A stretch of DNA of 64,000 nucleotides from Gallionellaceae bacterium. GTDB lineage: Bacteria; Pseudomonadota; Gammaproteobacteria; Burkholderiales; Gallionellaceae. This document shows positions 18,475 to 29,404 of this stretch, piece by piece. The stretch covers positions 124,001 through 188,000 of the forward strand of contig DAIDMQ010000016.1 of assembly GCA_027448945.1 (NCBI GenBank), in the 5' to 3' direction. The notes under the pieces were generated by a model. The model worked only from the letters and a program-made list of their open reading frames with translations. It did no database searches and was not told the DNA's origin. The first letter of the stretch is position 1, and each line of letters opens with the position of its first letter. The position numbers and the translations under genes were made by a program.

Positions 18475-20202
18475 ATGAATTACGCAACCAACAAGGCGAT
18501 GACGACCCCGGCGAAACTGCCAGGCTGGCGTGCGTCTGTGTTGTTTATCGTCTTGGTTGCGGGCTTGGTGGGTCTGCTGGGTCGCGGAGTGTATCTGCAA
18601 GGGATACACAATGACTTTTTGCAGGAAAAGGGGAACGCCCGTTATAGTCGTGTGATTGAGGTGAGTGCGCACCGTGGCATGATTATGGATCGCAATGGTG
18701 AGGCCTTGGCGGTCAGTACGCCAGTGCAGTCGGTGTGGGTCAGCCCCTTGGACGTAGAAGCGAATAATCAGCAAGTAAAGGCGCTCGCCAAAGCATTACA
18801 GATGAACGTATCGGATGTACGCCGTCAGATGTTCGATACATCACGTGACTTCGCTTATCTAAAACGTCAAATACCGCCCGAACAAGCCGCAGAGGTGACA
18901 CGTCTGAATGTGGTCGGGGTCTCCTTGCAGCCAGAATATCGCCGTTACTACCCGGCGGGTGAAGTGGCCGCACAATTGCTGGGATTCACTGGGCAAGACG
19001 ACAACGGCCAGGAAGGTTTGGAATACAGTCTACAAGCGGAATTGGGCGGAAAGCCGGGCAGTCAGCGTGTCATCAAGGATAGACGTGGTCACATCGTCGA
19101 GGACGTGGCCAGCTTGCGTGCGCCCAAGGCGGGCGGTGATGTGTTGCTGAGCATAGATAGCAAAATTCAGTACCTTGCTTATCGAGAGTTGCAAGCTGCG
19201 GTATTAAAACACAAGGCTAAAGCAGGTGCGGTCGTGGTTCTAGACGCGCGCAGCGGTGAAGTGTTGGCGCTTGCCAACTATCCTAGTTACAACCCCAATA
19301 ACCGCGTTCGTGTAAGCCCTCATGCAATGCGTAATCGCGCCGTTGCCGACCTATTTGAGCCGGGCTCTACGCTCAAGCCATTCACAGTCGCGGCAGCTTT
19401 GGAGCACGGTAAGGTCAAGCCGAATACATTGATCAATACCGAGAACGGTGTCTATACAATCGGCGGTCGGCAGATACATGACTCGCATCCGGAAGCGATG
19501 TTGACTGTATCGCAAGTGATACAAAAATCCAGCAATGTGGGCGCGGCCAAGATGGCTTTGATGATGGAACCCGCTGTGATGTGGCAGAGCTTGTCGGATA
19601 ACGGCTTCGGCGCACATACCGGCAGTAATTTCCCGGGTGAAGCTATGGGCAAGTTGCGCGATGCCAAGACTTGGCGTCCGATAGAGCAAGCGACCATGGC
19701 GTACGGGCATGGCATTTCGGTCAATCTATTGCAGCTGGCAAGAGCTTATACGGTGTTTGCAGACAATGGAGAGCTCAAGCCAATCTCGCTGATGAAGCTG
19801 AATAGTCCGCCGGCGGGTCTAAGGGTCATGTCGGAGATCACCGCTTCAGAACTGCGCGGGATGATGGAGACCGTCACGATGCCGGGTGGAACGGCCCCGC
19901 TGGCGCAAGTGGCCGGTTATCGAGTCGCGGGTAAAACTGGAACTGCTCATAAATTATCGGGCGCACATTACATTGATAAATATGTAGCTTCCTTCGTGGG
20001 ACTTGCACCAGTGTCCGCCCCGCGTGTGATTGTGGCGGTAATGATAGATGAGCCAGAAGGTGAATATTACGGCGGTATGGTGGCCGCACCGATATTCAGC
20101 CAAATCACGGGGGAGACTTTGCATTTGCTGAATGTGCCCAACGACGCGCCACAAAACAATGTCATCACAGCTCCTGCAGAAGTGGTTAAGGAGGAGGTGT
20201 GA
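18475..20202 (+). CDS. ftsI: Septal peptidoglycan transpeptidase PBP3
   Basis: Cross-links septal peptidoglycan, working with FtsW. The 575-residue protein has an N-terminal membrane anchor (about 20-40), a pedestal domain starting at SAHRGMIMDRNG, and a transpeptidase domain with the catalytic SxxK motif STLK (298-301), SSN (352-354) and KTG (487-489). Length is normal. It starts 31 bp after ftsL, and its stop overlaps the murE start. Confidence 0.97.
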   Translation: MNYATNKAMTTPAKLPGWRASVLFIVLVAGLVGLLGRGVYLQGIHNDFLQEKGNARYSRVIEVSAHRGMIMDRNGEALAVSTPVQSVWVSPLDVEANNQQVKALAKALQMNVSDVRRQMFDTSRDFAYLKRQIPPEQAAEVTRLNVVGVSLQPEYRRYYPAGEVAAQLLGFTGQDDNGQEGLEYSLQAELGGKPGSQRVIKDRRGHIVEDVASLRAPKAGGDVLLSIDSKIQYLAYRELQAAVLKHKAKAGAVVVLDARSGEVLALANYPSYNPNNRVRVSPHAMRNRAVADLFEPGSTLKPFTVAAALEHGKVKPNTLINTENGVYTIGGRQIHDSHPEAMLTVSQVIQKSSNVGAAKMALMMEPAVMWQSLSDNGFGAHTGSNFPGEAMGKLRDAKTWRPIEQATMAYGHGISVNLLQLARAYTVFADNGELKPISLMKLNSPPAGLRVMSEITASELRGMMETVTMPGGTAPLAQVAGYRVAGKTGTAHKLSGAHYIDKYVASFVGLAPVSAPRVIVAVMIDEPEGEYYGGMVAAPIFSQITGETLHLLNVPNDAPQNNVITAPAEVVKEEV

Positions 20203-21698
20203 TGACATTTCCGCATGCACAACTCGCAAAGCTGGCCGTAACGATTCGTCATTTGGTGACAGATAGCCGACAGATACGTCCAGGTGATACTTTTGTTGCC
20301 TACCCGGGTGAAAAGAACGATGGGCGAGATCACATCGCGGCGGCGATAGCCAATGGGGCGAACGCCGTCATTTATGAAGCAACGGATTTTGTTTGGCGTG
20401 ATGAGTGGCAGATTCCACATCTGGCCGTGCAGGACTTGCGCAAGTTGTCGGGCGATCTGGCGCATGCCGTGTATGGCGCAGCAAGCAAAAAGCTGTGGAT
20501 GGTCGGTGTGACTGGCACCAATGGCAAGACTTCGACCACGCACTGGATCGCACAGACGCTGAATGAAGCAGATAAACGTTGCGCGATAATAGGCACACTG
20601 GGAAATGGATTCGCGGAAGCCTTGCTGCCCACCGCCAATACGACGCCGGAAGCGATACAAGTACACAAGCTATGCGCCGAATACTTGCAAGCCGGTGCCG
20701 ATGCTGTGGCGATGGAGGTGTCGTCCCATGCGCTGGATCAGGGGCGCATCAACGGCGTGCATTTCGATGTGGCGCTATTGACCAATCTGAGTCGTGATCA
20801 CCTTGATTACCACGGTGATATGGAAAGCTATGCGGCTAGCAAGCGCAAGTTCTTCGATGTGCAGTCGTTGCGTTATCTGGTGCTCAATCTGGATGATGCA
20901 ACCGGCGCGGAATGGGCATCCGGATTATGCAAAGTCGGTGTTGAAGTCATAGGTTATGGATTGAGTGATGCCGCACTGAAGCGTGCCCAGAGTTTGGGGC
21001 TGCGCATGGTCTACGGCCATATCGCCAAGATGAGCGAGGCCGGTTTGGAGATTGTGGTGCATTGCACTTGGGGTACGGCGCGATTACACAGCCAACTGGT
21101 CGGTCGCTTTAATGCAGAGAATCTGTTGGGTGTATTGGCGGTGTTACTGGTGAGTGGTATCGCCTTGGATGAGGCGGTAGATTCCTTAGCCAAGGTTCAA
21201 GCTGTCTCGGGACGGATGCAAAGGCTGGGTGGCAAGACCTTGCCTAACGTTATCGTGGACTACGCACATACACCTGATGCACTGGAAAAAGTATTGCAGA
21301 CCTTGCGCGAGATGACTGCAGTCAGAGGCGGGAATCTCATTTGTGTATTCGGTTGCGGTGGTAATCGCGACAGCGGCAAACGCCCGATGATGGGCAAAGT
21401 CGCGGAGCAGTTGGCGGATCGCATCATCGTCACCAGCGACAATCCGCGTGACGAGAACCCCGAAACTATCATCTCCCATATCTTGATGGGGATGAGCGCA
21501 CACAATCATCGTGTTGAACTAAACAGAGAGGTTGCCATATACCAAGCCATCGCCCATGCGCAACCTGGCGATACAGTCTTGATCGCGGGTAAAGGCCATG
21601 AGAATTACCAAGAGATCAAGGGCGTCAAACATGAATTCAGCGATGCGCAACTCGCACAACGCGCACTGCAAAACTGGCCTATGGAGGTCAGAGCATGA
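20202..21698 (+). CDS. murE: UDP-MurNAc-L-Ala-D-Glu:meso-diaminopimelate ligase
   Basis: Adds meso-diaminopimelate to the peptidoglycan precursor with ATP. Domain one has RHLVTDSRQIRPGDTFVAYPG, the ATP loop is GVTGTNGKTSTTHWIAQ, and the C-terminus keeps the DAP-specific DNPRDENP motif. The start is ATG 20202 in a TGATG overlap with ftsI, preceded by AAGGAGGAGG; GTG 20199 is an in-frame alternative. About 498 residues, standard. Confidence 0.96.
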   Translation: MTFPHAQLAKLAVTIRHLVTDSRQIRPGDTFVAYPGEKNDGRDHIAAAIANGANAVIYEATDFVWRDEWQIPHLAVQDLRKLSGDLAHAVYGAASKKLWMVGVTGTNGKTSTTHWIAQTLNEADKRCAIIGTLGNGFAEALLPTANTTPEAIQVHKLCAEYLQAGADAVAMEVSSHALDQGRINGVHFDVALLTNLSRDHLDYHGDMESYAASKRKFFDVQSLRYLVLNLDDATGAEWASGLCKVGVEVIGYGLSDAALKRAQSLGLRMVYGHIAKMSEAGLEIVVHCTWGTARLHSQLVGRFNAENLLGVLAVLLVSGIALDEAVDSLAKVQAVSGRMQRLGGKTLPNVIVDYAHTPDALEKVLQTLREMTAVRGGNLICVFGCGGNRDSGKRPMMGKVAEQLADRIIVTSDNPRDENPETIISHILMGMSAHNHRVELNREVAIYQAIAHAQPGDTVLIAGKGHENYQEIKGVKHEFSDAQLAQRALQNWPMEVRA

Positions 21699-23083
21699 TG
21701 CGCTTATCCCGGATCGCGCTTGCCTTGGACGCCGAGCTGATTGGTGCAGATGCGACCTTTGGCAGCGTTACTACCGATAGCCGCAAGATACGTAGGGGAG
21801 ACCTGTTCATCGCCTTGCGCGGCGAAAAATTTGACGGCTACGAATACGTTATGTCGTCGTTGCAAAGCGGCGCAGTTGCATGCCTGGTCAACGCGGACAG
21901 TTATGCGGCAGCCCCCTGCAAGCCTCGACCTGCGACCTGCATTCTGGTTGTGAAAGATACCCGTATTGCGCTGGGCAAGTTGGCGGCCTATTGGCGTGCG
22001 CAGTTCGAGGCGTATCTGGTCGCAATCACCGGCAGCAATGGCAAGACTACGGTGAAAGAGATGTTGGCTTCGGTGTTGTCGGCGGCAACGGGCGATGCGG
22101 GCAAGGTGCTGGCCACACTAGGCAACTTCAATAACGACATTGGTATGCCACTCACGCTGTTGCGCATGAATAAGCAGCATCGCTATGCAGTCATCGAGAT
22201 GGGTATGAACCATTTTGGCGAAATAGATTACCTCACCCGTTTGGCGCAACCGCAAGTCGCGCTGGTAAATAACGCCAGTGGCGCGCATCTACAGGGGCTG
22301 GGTACTGTAGAGGGTGTGGCGCGTGCCAAGGGCGAGATATTTGCGGGACTGCGTAGCGACGGTGTCGCGGTGATTAATGCCGATGACGCCCATGCAAAGC
22401 TATGGCGCGAAATGGCGGATGGTCATCATGTATTGGATTTTGGTCTGGGCAATAAGGCGATGATCCAGGGAACTTGGTCTGCTCAAGGCTATGGCGGAGC
22501 ACTGAAGGTGCGGACACCAGTGGGCGATATGGACATCAAATTGCAAGTGCCGGGTGTGCACAATGCGCGTAATGCGCTTGCTGCCACAGCGGCTGCGATT
22601 GCGCTGCACATTCCTCTTGTGACAATCAAACAAGGTTTGGAAGATTTTGGCGGTGTGTCTGGGCGTTTGCAACGCAAGCAAGCCGGCAATGGTGCAACTG
22701 TCATAGACGATACCTATAACGCGAACCCGGCCTCTATGCAGGCCGCGCTTGAAGTGTTGGCACAGACCAAGGGCAAGCGCATCTTCGTATTGGGCGATAT
22801 GGGTGAGTTGGGTGTGGACGCGGCGCAGTTCCATAAAGACATAGGCAAGGCTGCGCGTGGTTTGGGTATAGAGCAAGTATATGCGCTGGGTGATATGAGC
22901 GTCGGTGTGGTGGAGGAATTCGGTGTGGGTGCGCAGCATTACCAAGACCTGGATACGCTCTGCGCCGCATTGGATAAAGAAATGGACGCACACACCACGG
23001 TGCTGATTAAAGGATCGAGATTTATGAAGATGGAACGTGTTGTTGCCCACTGTGTGGGCACTGCATTACCGGAGGGACACTGA
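21695..23083 (+). CDS. murF: UDP-MurNAc-tripeptide D-Ala-D-Ala ligase
   Basis: Adds the D-Ala-D-Ala dipeptide to complete the UDP-MurNAc-pentapeptide. The 462-residue protein has [19 protein letters not shown], the ATP loop [14 protein letters not shown], the [18 protein letters not shown] stretch typical of MurF, and [16 protein letters not shown]. Its ATG (21695) overlaps the murE TGA by four bases, with a second ATG directly after. The mraY ATG shares the last base of its stop. Confidence 0.97.
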   Translation: MMRLSRIALALDAELIGADATFGSVTTDSRKIRRGDLFIALRGEKFDGYEYVMSSLQSGAVACLVNADSYAAAPCKPRPATCILVVKDTRIALGKLAAYWRAQFEAYLVAITGSNGKTTVKEMLASVLSAATGDAGKVLATLGNFNNDIGMPLTLLRMNKQHRYAVIEMGMNHFGEIDYLTRLAQPQVALVNNASGAHLQGLGTVEGVARAKGEIFAGLRSDGVAVINADDAHAKLWREMADGHHVLDFGLGNKAMIQGTWSAQGYGGALKVRTPVGDMDIKLQVPGVHNARNALAATAAAIALHIPLVTIKQGLEDFGGVSGRLQRKQAGNGATVIDDTYNANPASMQAALEVLAQTKGKRIFVLGDMGELGVDAAQFHKDIGKAARGLGIEQVYALGDMSVGVVEEFGVGAQHYQDLDTLCAALDKEMDAHTTVLIKGSRFMKMERVVAHCVGTALPEGH

Positions 23084-24186
23084 TGCTATTAGCACTCGCA
23101 CAATGGCTGGCTGAGGACGTGCGCACATTCAGCGTATTCAACTATATCACCCTGCGTACCATGATGGCGGCGATGACTTCGTTGATCATCTCTTTCATGC
23201 TGGGGCCGTGGATGATCCGCAAGCTCACTTCGATGAAGATTGGTCAGTCAGTGCGTACCGATGGTCCGCAGACGCATCTGGTCAAAGCGGGTACGCCTAC
23301 CATGGGTGGCGCACTGATACTCGCATCGGTGGCAATCACAACGTTGTTGTGGGGCGATCTGCATAATGCCTATATCTGGGTGGTGCTGCTCACCACGTTG
23401 GGTGTAGGAGCTATCGGTTGGGTGGACGATTACCGCAAAGTGGTACACCGCAATCCGGACGGCTTATCAGCCAAAGCGAAGATGTTCTGGCAGTCATTGA
23501 TCGCATTGGCGGTTGGCGTGTTTTTATGGTCACACGCGACACTGCCTGCCCAGACAGAACTGATCGTGCCCTTCTTCAAGCATCTGGTGTTCCCGCTCGG
23601 CTTATTCGGGTTCATCGCGCTGGTGTATCTGGTTATCGTGGGTAGCAGCAATGCGGTGAATTTGACCGATGGCCTGGATGGCTTGGCGATCATGCCCACC
23701 GTGATGGTGGCAAGCGCATTGGCGGTATTCGCCTACGTTGCAGGCCATGCTGAGTTCTCCAAATATTTGGGTGAACCCGCCATACCGGGCGCAGGCGAGT
23801 TGGCCGTTTTTTGCGCGGCGATCGCCGGGTCGGGATTGGCATTTTTGTGGTTTAACGCCTATCCCGCAGAAGTATTCATGGGTGACGTGGGCGCGCTGTC
23901 TCTCGGTGCGGCACTTGGTACGGTCGCGGTGATCATCCGCCAAGAGTTGGTATTGGCCATTATGGGTGGCGTGTTCGTCGTCGAAGCCGTATCTGTGATG
24001 CTGCAAGTCTCGTGGTTCAAATACACCAAGAAAAGATATGGCAAAGGAAAGCGCATCCTGTTGATGGCGCCTTTGCACCATCACTTCGAGCAAAAGGGCT
24101 GGAAGGAGACTCAGGTAGTGGTTAGATTTTGGATTATCACCATGATGCTGGTTTTAATTGGATTGGCGACACTTAAATTGAGATGA
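23083..24186 (+). CDS. mraY: Phospho-MurNAc-pentapeptide translocase (lipid I synthesis)
   Basis: Transfers phospho-MurNAc-pentapeptide to undecaprenyl phosphate at the inner membrane. The 367-residue protein has about ten hydrophobic helices and the family motifs [21 protein letters not shown], the Asp-rich [33 protein letters not shown] and [12 protein letters not shown]. The start shares a base with the murF stop (TGATG). Confidence 0.97.
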   Translation: MLLALAQWLAEDVRTFSVFNYITLRTMMAAMTSLIISFMLGPWMIRKLTSMKIGQSVRTDGPQTHLVKAGTPTMGGALILASVAITTLLWGDLHNAYIWVVLLTTLGVGAIGWVDDYRKVVHRNPDGLSAKAKMFWQSLIALAVGVFLWSHATLPAQTELIVPFFKHLVFPLGLFGFIALVYLVIVGSSNAVNLTDGLDGLAIMPTVMVASALAVFAYVAGHAEFSKYLGEPAIPGAGELAVFCAAIAGSGLAFLWFNAYPAEVFMGDVGALSLGAALGTVAVIIRQELVLAIMGGVFVVEAVSVMLQVSWFKYTKKRYGKGKRILLMAPLHHHFEQKGWKETQVVVRFWIITMMLVLIGLATLKLR

Positions 24187-24194
24187 AAATGGGA

Positions 24195-24214
24195 CGCAAG
24201 ACCAAGGTCTTGCG
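24195..24214. repeat. Perfect palindrome in the mraY-murD gap
   Basis: CGCAAGACC and GGTCTTGCG, separated by AA, form a 9-bp palindrome in the 37-bp gap just before murD. A close relative (TGCAGACC/GGTCTGCA around AA) lies between fis and purH. An A-run follows here. Confidence 0.6.
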
Positions 24215-24223
24215 ACTAAAAAA

Positions 24224-25672
24224 ATGAAACAGCTAAAGGACAAACTCGTATTGGTGCTGGGTCTGGGTGAAACCGGACTCTCCATGCTGCGCTATTTAAG
24301 CGCGCAGGGAGCACGTCTGCGCGCAGCAGACAGCCGCAGTGCACCAACAAGCTTGTCCGAGGCCGCGAACTTTGTAGCAGCCCAGCAAATATTTTGCGGG
24401 CCGTTTACAGACGCGCTGTTCGAGGGCGTAGACATCATTGCAATCAGTCCCGGCGTGCCTTTGGCTGACCCTGTAGTTGCAAAAGCGGTGGCGCGGGGTA
24501 TGCCCGTTGTTGGCGATATCGAGTTGTTCGCACAACATTTGCGGAATCAGTATCAAGTTGAGAGAAATGCAGTGCCGACTTTCGCTTCAACCCTCTCCCA
24601 AAAGGGGCAAGAGAGCAAACGTAAAGAGCGGCCTCTGATCCTTGCTATCACGGGTGCCAATGGCAAGACCACAGTCACCAGCATGGTCGCGCATATGTGC
24701 AAGATGGCAGGCAGAGATGCCGTGGCTGCTGGAAATATCTCGCCAGCGGTATTGGATGTAATGATGAGGCGTGGTGGCGATCAGCCCGATGTGTGGGTGC
24801 TGGAGCTATCCAGTTTTCAGTTGGAGACGACCTCCAGTTTGAGTCCCGATGCCGCAACAGTGCTGAACGTGACCGAGGATCATCTGGATCGCTATGACGG
24901 CATGGACGCATATGCTGCTGCCAAGGCGCGTGTGCTGTCGGGTTGTGGCGTACAAGTATTGAATCGTGACGATGTGCGCAGCATGGCTATGCAGCGCAAA
25001 GACCTTAAAGCGGTCAGTTTCGGATTGAATGAAGCGAAGCACGATAACGATTACGGTATACAAACAGTAGGTGCGGACATCTGGCTGATGCGGGGTGATC
25101 AAAGGCTCATGAAGGCAAGCGAACTGCAGGTGAGCGGGCTGCACAACGTCGCCAACGCATTGGCGGCACTAGCCTTGTGTGACGCCATAGGACTGGACAG
25201 GCAGGCAGCGATACTGGGTCTGTGTGGTTTTAAAGGTTTGCCGCATCGCGTGGAGAAGGTTGCCGAGATTGCCGGGATTACCTATTACGACGACTCTAAG
25301 GGAACTAACGTAGGTGCGACCGAAGCCGCGCTAAAAGGGCTGGGTCAACCTGCAGTGGTGATCCTGGGCGGCGTGGGCAAGGGACAGGATTTCAGCCCAT
25401 TGAAAGCCGCGGTCCGGGCGCATGCGCGTGCTGTTGTGTTGATAGGTGTCGATGCGGAAGTGATCGCACTGGCATTGCAAGGCGCTGGTGTGGAGATGTT
25501 GCGCGCCGGCAATATGGCTGACGCAGTGCAACAAGCCAGTCGCAAGGCGCAAAGAGGTGATGCAGTGTTGTTGTCGCCAGCCTGTGCCAGCTTGGACATG
25601 TTCCGTAATTACGAACATCGCGCCCAAGCATTCATCGCCGCAGTAAAAGAACTACAAGCGGAGGGCGCATGA
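24224..25672 (+). CDS. murD: UDP-MurNAc-L-alanine:D-glutamate ligase, with linker insertion
   Basis: Adds D-glutamate to UDP-MurNAc-L-Ala. The 482-residue protein has a dinucleotide-like N-terminus ([16 protein letters not shown]), ATP loop [26 protein letters not shown] and [13 protein letters not shown]. Compared with the usual 440-450 residues it is long; most of the excess lies just before the ATP loop (about residues 107-136, including [19 protein letters not shown]), where family members pass almost directly from the GDIELF region to the loop. The DNA there contains a CTCTC...GAGAG stem at 24593-24615. Starts at ATG 24224 after a short gap with a palindrome. Confidence 0.95.
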   Translation: MKQLKDKLVLVLGLGETGLSMLRYLSAQGARLRAADSRSAPTSLSEAANFVAAQQIFCGPFTDALFEGVDIIAISPGVPLADPVVAKAVARGMPVVGDIELFAQHLRNQYQVERNAVPTFASTLSQKGQESKRKERPLILAITGANGKTTVTSMVAHMCKMAGRDAVAAGNISPAVLDVMMRRGGDQPDVWVLELSSFQLETTSSLSPDAATVLNVTEDHLDRYDGMDAYAAAKARVLSGCGVQVLNRDDVRSMAMQRKDLKAVSFGLNEAKHDNDYGIQTVGADIWLMRGDQRLMKASELQVSGLHNVANALAALALCDAIGLDRQAAILGLCGFKGLPHRVEKVAEIAGITYYDDSKGTNVGATEAALKGLGQPAVVILGGVGKGQDFSPLKAAVRAHARAVVLIGVDAEVIALALQGAGVEMLRAGNMADAVQQASRKAQRGDAVLLSPACASLDMFRNYEHRAQAFIAAVKELQAEGA

Positions 25673-26832
25673 TCTCGATGATCAAGACGCGCACCCGTCC
25701 ACCACAAGCGCAATTCGACGAATTGCTGATTTGGGTGTTTGTTTCACTGTTGGCAATAGGCTTGGTGATGGTCTATTCATCCTCTATTGCGACAGCCGAG
25801 GCGAGCAAATTCACGGCTTTCAACCCAGCCTATTATTTGATGCGCCATGGCATCTTCATCGCACTGGGTGTGGTCGCGGGTGTGTTCGCATTTCAGATGC
25901 CGGTACAGATGTGGCAGAACCTCGCAATGCCCTTGTTCATCATAGGCGGCGTGATGTTGATATTGGTGCTGATTCCGCACGTGGGACGTGAGGTTAACGG
26001 CAGTCGCCGCTGGTTGTCTTTGTTCGTGATCAACTTGCAACCATCGGAGCTGATGAAGTTGTTCGCAGTGCTTTATGCTGCAGATTTCACCATCCGCAAG
26101 ACCAATGTTGGGCATATGTTTACCAAGGCATTTTTGCCCATGTTCGCTGTGATGGCCGTGGTTGGCAGCTTGCTGTTGCTTGAGCCGGATATGGGCGCCT
26201 TCGTGGTGATTTTCTCCATTGCGTTTTGCACGTTGTGGTTGGGGGGCTTCAATCTCAAGGTGTTTGTGTTGTTGTTGTGTGCCTTGCCAGTGGCCTTCTA
26301 CGGCTTGATCGCATCTTCACCTTATCGTATGCAGCGTGTCATCGGCTTCATGAATCCTTGGGATGACCCCTACGGCAAGGGTTACCAACTGAGCCACTCC
26401 TTGATCGCCTTTGGTCGTGGCGAGTGGTTCGGTGTGGGTTTGGGCGGGAGTGTAGAGAAGCTGTTCTACCTGCCGGAAGCGCATACCGACTTCCTGATGG
26501 CCGTGATTGCAGAAGAATTGGGCTTGGTCGGTGTGGCAATGGTGATCGGCTTGTTCGCGTTGGTGGTAATACGCGCATTCCAGATCGGCAGACACGCAGC
26601 ATTTCTGGAGCATCACTACGCGGCACTGGTCGCGCAGGGCATAGGGGTTTGGATCGGTGTGCAAGCCATGATCAACATCGGCGTGAACATGGGCGTCTTG
26701 CCAACCAAAGGCCTGACGCTTCCTTTCCTAAGTTTTGGCGGTAGCGGCATTGTGGTGAACTGCATCGCGGCTGCGGTGTTGTTGCGCGTGGATTACGAGA
26801 ATAGACGTGTTGCGCGAGGGATGCCGATATGA
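25669..26832 (+). CDS. ftsW: Septal peptidoglycan glycosyltransferase FtsW
   Basis: SEDS-family glycan polymerase of the divisome, partner of FtsI. The 387-residue protein has about ten transmembrane helices, the motif [11 protein letters not shown] after the first helices, DMGAFVVIF, the loop [20 protein letters not shown] and the C-terminal [10 protein letters not shown]. The start (ATG 25669) overlaps the murD stop by four bases. Confidence 0.97.
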   Translation: MISMIKTRTRPPQAQFDELLIWVFVSLLAIGLVMVYSSSIATAEASKFTAFNPAYYLMRHGIFIALGVVAGVFAFQMPVQMWQNLAMPLFIIGGVMLILVLIPHVGREVNGSRRWLSLFVINLQPSELMKLFAVLYAADFTIRKTNVGHMFTKAFLPMFAVMAVVGSLLLLEPDMGAFVVIFSIAFCTLWLGGFNLKVFVLLLCALPVAFYGLIASSPYRMQRVIGFMNPWDDPYGKGYQLSHSLIAFGRGEWFGVGLGGSVEKLFYLPEAHTDFLMAVIAEELGLVGVAMVIGLFALVVIRAFQIGRHAAFLEHHYAALVAQGIGVWIGVQAMINIGVNMGVLPTKGLTLPFLSFGGSGIVVNCIAAAVLLRVDYENRRVARGMPI

Positions 26833-28007
26833 GTGCCAGAATGCAGGACACGGGATACAAGATGCAGGCGCGCGGTGGCAGCAATGTAGCGTCGCGCGCG
26901 GTGACAGCCTCTGCACAACTGAGTCCCGAGTCCCGTGTCCTGCATCCCGGACACACCATCCTCATTATGGCGGGTGGAACCGGAGGGCACATCATGCCAG
27001 CCTTGGCTGTGGCCGACATCCTCAAGACGCGCGGCTGGAATGTGGTGTGGATGGGCGCACCGAACAGTATGGAAGCCGACTTGGTACCTAAGCATGGTTA
27101 TGCCGTGGAACTGGTGAAATTTTCCGGACTACGCGGCAAAGGACTGCTGCGCAAATTGATGCTGCCTATCAATCTGCTGGTGGCGATGGTGCAGAGCGCG
27201 GCAGTCATCTTGCGCCGCAAGCCCGATGTCGTGATGGGTATGGGCGGGTATATCACTTTCCCGGGTGGTGTGATGGCACGTGTGTTGATGCGCAGCCTGC
27301 TGATACATGAACAGAACTCGGTAGCCGGAATGAGCAACAAGGCTTTGGCCAAGATTGCCACACGCGTAATGAGCGGATTCCCGCAAGTACTGCCAGATGC
27401 TGAATGGTGTGGTAATCCGGTGCGCGCAAGCATCGCCGAAATTTCCCCGCCTGTTGAGCGTTACGCGGGGCGCACAGGGAAACTGAAGGTGCTGGTGGTG
27501 GGTGGCAGCTTGGGTGCGCAGGCACTCAATCAGGCAGTGCCGCAAGCGTTGGCATTGATCCCCGAAGCGCAACGTCCGGAGGTGATACATCAGACCGGCA
27601 AGCAACATCACGCTGCTGTGTTGGCGCTATATCGCGCAGCGGGTGTGATTGCCGACATCAGGCCATTTTTGGACGATATGGCAGCTTGCTATGCGGATGC
27701 GGATCTCGTGATCTGCCGTTCGGGGGCCTTGACCGTGGCTGAACTCGCGGCGGCAGGAGTGGCGAGCATCCTTGTGCCGTTCCCGTTTGCAGTCGATGAT
27801 CACCAGACCCATAACGCGCAGTTTTTAAGTTCACAAGGTGCGGCGGTGTTGTTACCGCAGACAGCGTTGGATGCGGAAATATTGGCGCGATATTTACAAG
27901 AATTAGACAGAGAAAAGTTGCTGGCGATGGCGGTGCAAGCCCGCGCGCTGGCCAAGCCGGACGCTGCTGCGAATGTGGCGCGTGTATGCGAGGAGTTGGC
28001 AATATGA
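26829..28007 (+). CDS. murG: MurG glycosyltransferase (lipid II synthesis) with N-terminal repeat-derived extension
   Basis: Adds GlcNAc to lipid I on the inner face of the membrane. The conserved enzyme begins at [20 protein letters not shown] (about residue 43), with later [26 protein letters not shown] and the C-terminal [16 protein letters not shown]. MurG normally starts a few residues before the first strand. Here the only in-frame ATG near it is 26829, overlapping the ftsW stop (ATGA), and about 40 extra residues lie between. The DNA for these residues is a palindromic element (26841-26945). No ATG lies between 26862 and the first strand, so an extended N-terminus is the simplest reading; use of a rare internal start cannot be excluded. 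Confidence 0.94.
   Translation: MSARMQDTGYKMQARGGSNVASRAVTASAQLSPESRVLHPGHTILIMAGGTGGHIMPALAVADILKTRGWNVVWMGAPNSMEADLVPKHGYAVELVKFSGLRGKGLLRKLMLPINLLVAMVQSAAVILRRKPDVVMGMGGYITFPGGVMARVLMRSLLIHEQNSVAGMSNKALAKIATRVMSGFPQVLPDAEWCGNPVRASIAEISPPVERYAGRTGKLKVLVVGGSLGAQALNQAVPQALALIPEAQRPEVIHQTGKQHHAAVLALYRAAGVIADIRPFLDDMAACYADADLVICRSGALTVAELAAAGVASILVPFPFAVDDHQTHNAQFLSSQGAAVLLPQTALDAEILARYLQELDREKLLAMAVQARALAKPDAAANVARVCEELAI
26841..26945. repeat. Palindromic GGGATGC-type element inside the murG 5' end
   Basis: The left arm begins ATGCAGGACACGGGA (26841) and the right arm ends in its exact 15-base complement (26931-26945); beyond that the arms continue with partial pairing to about 26867 and 26919. 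Total about 105 bp, and it is open in the murG frame. Related arms occur in murB and the ftsZ-lpxC gap. Confidence 0.8.
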
Positions 28008-29404
28008 AACATAAAGTTAAACATCTGCATTTTGTCGGTATAGGCGGCGCGGGGATGAATGGCATCGCCGAGGTGCTGCTTAATTCGGGCTACCAGGTGA
28101 GCGGCTCCGACCTCGCGGAGAATGCCGCGACGCAGCGTCTCAAACAATTGGGCGCGACCGTTTATAAAGGTCATGCTGAAGAACATCTGAGCAATGTGGA
28201 TGCCGTAGTCGTTTCGACAGCGGTGAGTGCGGACAACCCGGAAGTCGTGGCTGCACGTGCGCGCCGTATCCCTGTCGTCCCACGCGCCATGATGTTGGCC
28301 GAATTGATGCGCTTGCGCCAGGGCATCGCCGTGGCGGGCACGCATGGCAAGACCACCACGACCTCGCTGACCGCCAGCATCCTTGCCAAGGGCGGCTTCG
28401 ATCCGACCTTCGTGATCGGCGGAAAACTCAATAGCAGCGGTACCAATGCGCGCCTGGGGCAGGGAGATCTGATCGTTGCGGAGGCGGATGAGTCGGATGC
28501 CTCCTTCCTGTATCTGCAACCCATTTTGGCGGTCATCACCAACATCGATGCCGATCACATGGAGACCTACGACCACGATTTTGGCAAGCTGAAGAGCGCC
28601 TTTGTGGAGTTTGTCGAACATCTGCCTTTCTACGGCATGGCGATGGTGTGTGTCGATGACGCGAACGTGCGCGAGATCTTGCCGCGCATCACCAAGCCGG
28701 TTTGTACCTACGGCTTGAGCGAAGGCGCGATGATACGTGCGGTGGATGTGCGCCACGAGGGTGGCCGCATGCGTTACACCGTGGAGTGTCGTCAGAACGG
28801 CACGCCTAAAGACTTGGATGTGACCTTGAATCTGCCGGGCGTACACAATGTCTTGAACTCATTGGCCGCCATTGCAGTGGCGCTGGAAGTGGGCGTTAAA
28901 CACGAAGCCATCGTCGCGGCATTGGCTGAATTCGAAGGTGTCGGTCGACGCTTCCAACGCTATGGCGAAGTTGCGGCTGCCAACGGTGGCAGTTTTACCC
29001 TGATAGACGATTACGGCCATCATCCTATGGAAATGGCGGCGACCCTGGCTGCAGTGCGCGGGGCATTCCCGGACAAGCGCTTGGTGTTGGCCTTCCAGCC
29101 ACATCGCTATACCCGTACGCGTGATGTGTTCGACGATTTCATAAAAGTGTTATGCACTGTGGATGCACTGGTTCTGAGCGAAGTCTATGCGGCAGGCGAA
29201 CCCCCTATTGTGGCGGCCGATGGTCGCGCCTTGATGCAGGCTTTGCGCGTCGCGGGCCAGGGTGCGGCGGTGTTTGCCGAACAGATTGCCGATGTGCCGC
29301 AGGCCATATTGCAGATGGCACGTGACGGAGATGTGGTCGTGACGATGGGCGCAGGGTCCATCGGTGGCGTGGCCAGTGCAGTGGTGCAAGCCCAGAAAAA
29401 ATGA
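28004..29404 (+). CDS. murC: UDP-N-acetylmuramate:L-alanine ligase
   Basis: Adds L-alanine to UDP-MurNAc. The 466-residue protein starts [20 protein letters not shown] and has the ATP loop [26 protein letters not shown], the DYGHHPMEM motif and FQPHRYTRT. The frame extends upstream to 27986, but ATG 28004 overlaps the murG stop (ATGA) and matches the family start. It overlaps murB by four bases. Confidence 0.97.
   Translation: MKHKVKHLHFVGIGGAGMNGIAEVLLNSGYQVSGSDLAENAATQRLKQLGATVYKGHAEEHLSNVDAVVVSTAVSADNPEVVAARARRIPVVPRAMMLAELMRLRQGIAVAGTHGKTTTTSLTASILAKGGFDPTFVIGGKLNSSGTNARLGQGDLIVAEADESDASFLYLQPILAVITNIDADHMETYDHDFGKLKSAFVEFVEHLPFYGMAMVCVDDANVREILPRITKPVCTYGLSEGAMIRAVDVRHEGGRMRYTVECRQNGTPKDLDVTLNLPGVHNVLNSLAAIAVALEVGVKHEAIVAALAEFEGVGRRFQRYGEVAAANGGSFTLIDDYGHHPMEMAATLAAVRGAFPDKRLVLAFQPHRYTRTRDVFDDFIKVLCTVDALVLSEVYAAGEPPIVAADGRALMQALRVAGQGAAVFAEQIADVPQAILQMARDGDVVVTMGAGSIGGVASAVVQAQKK

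Noticed and set aside
27800-28846. 348-codon frame antisense to murG-murC
   Set aside because: Overlaps two strongly supported essential genes; composition and lack of motifs indicate a shadow.
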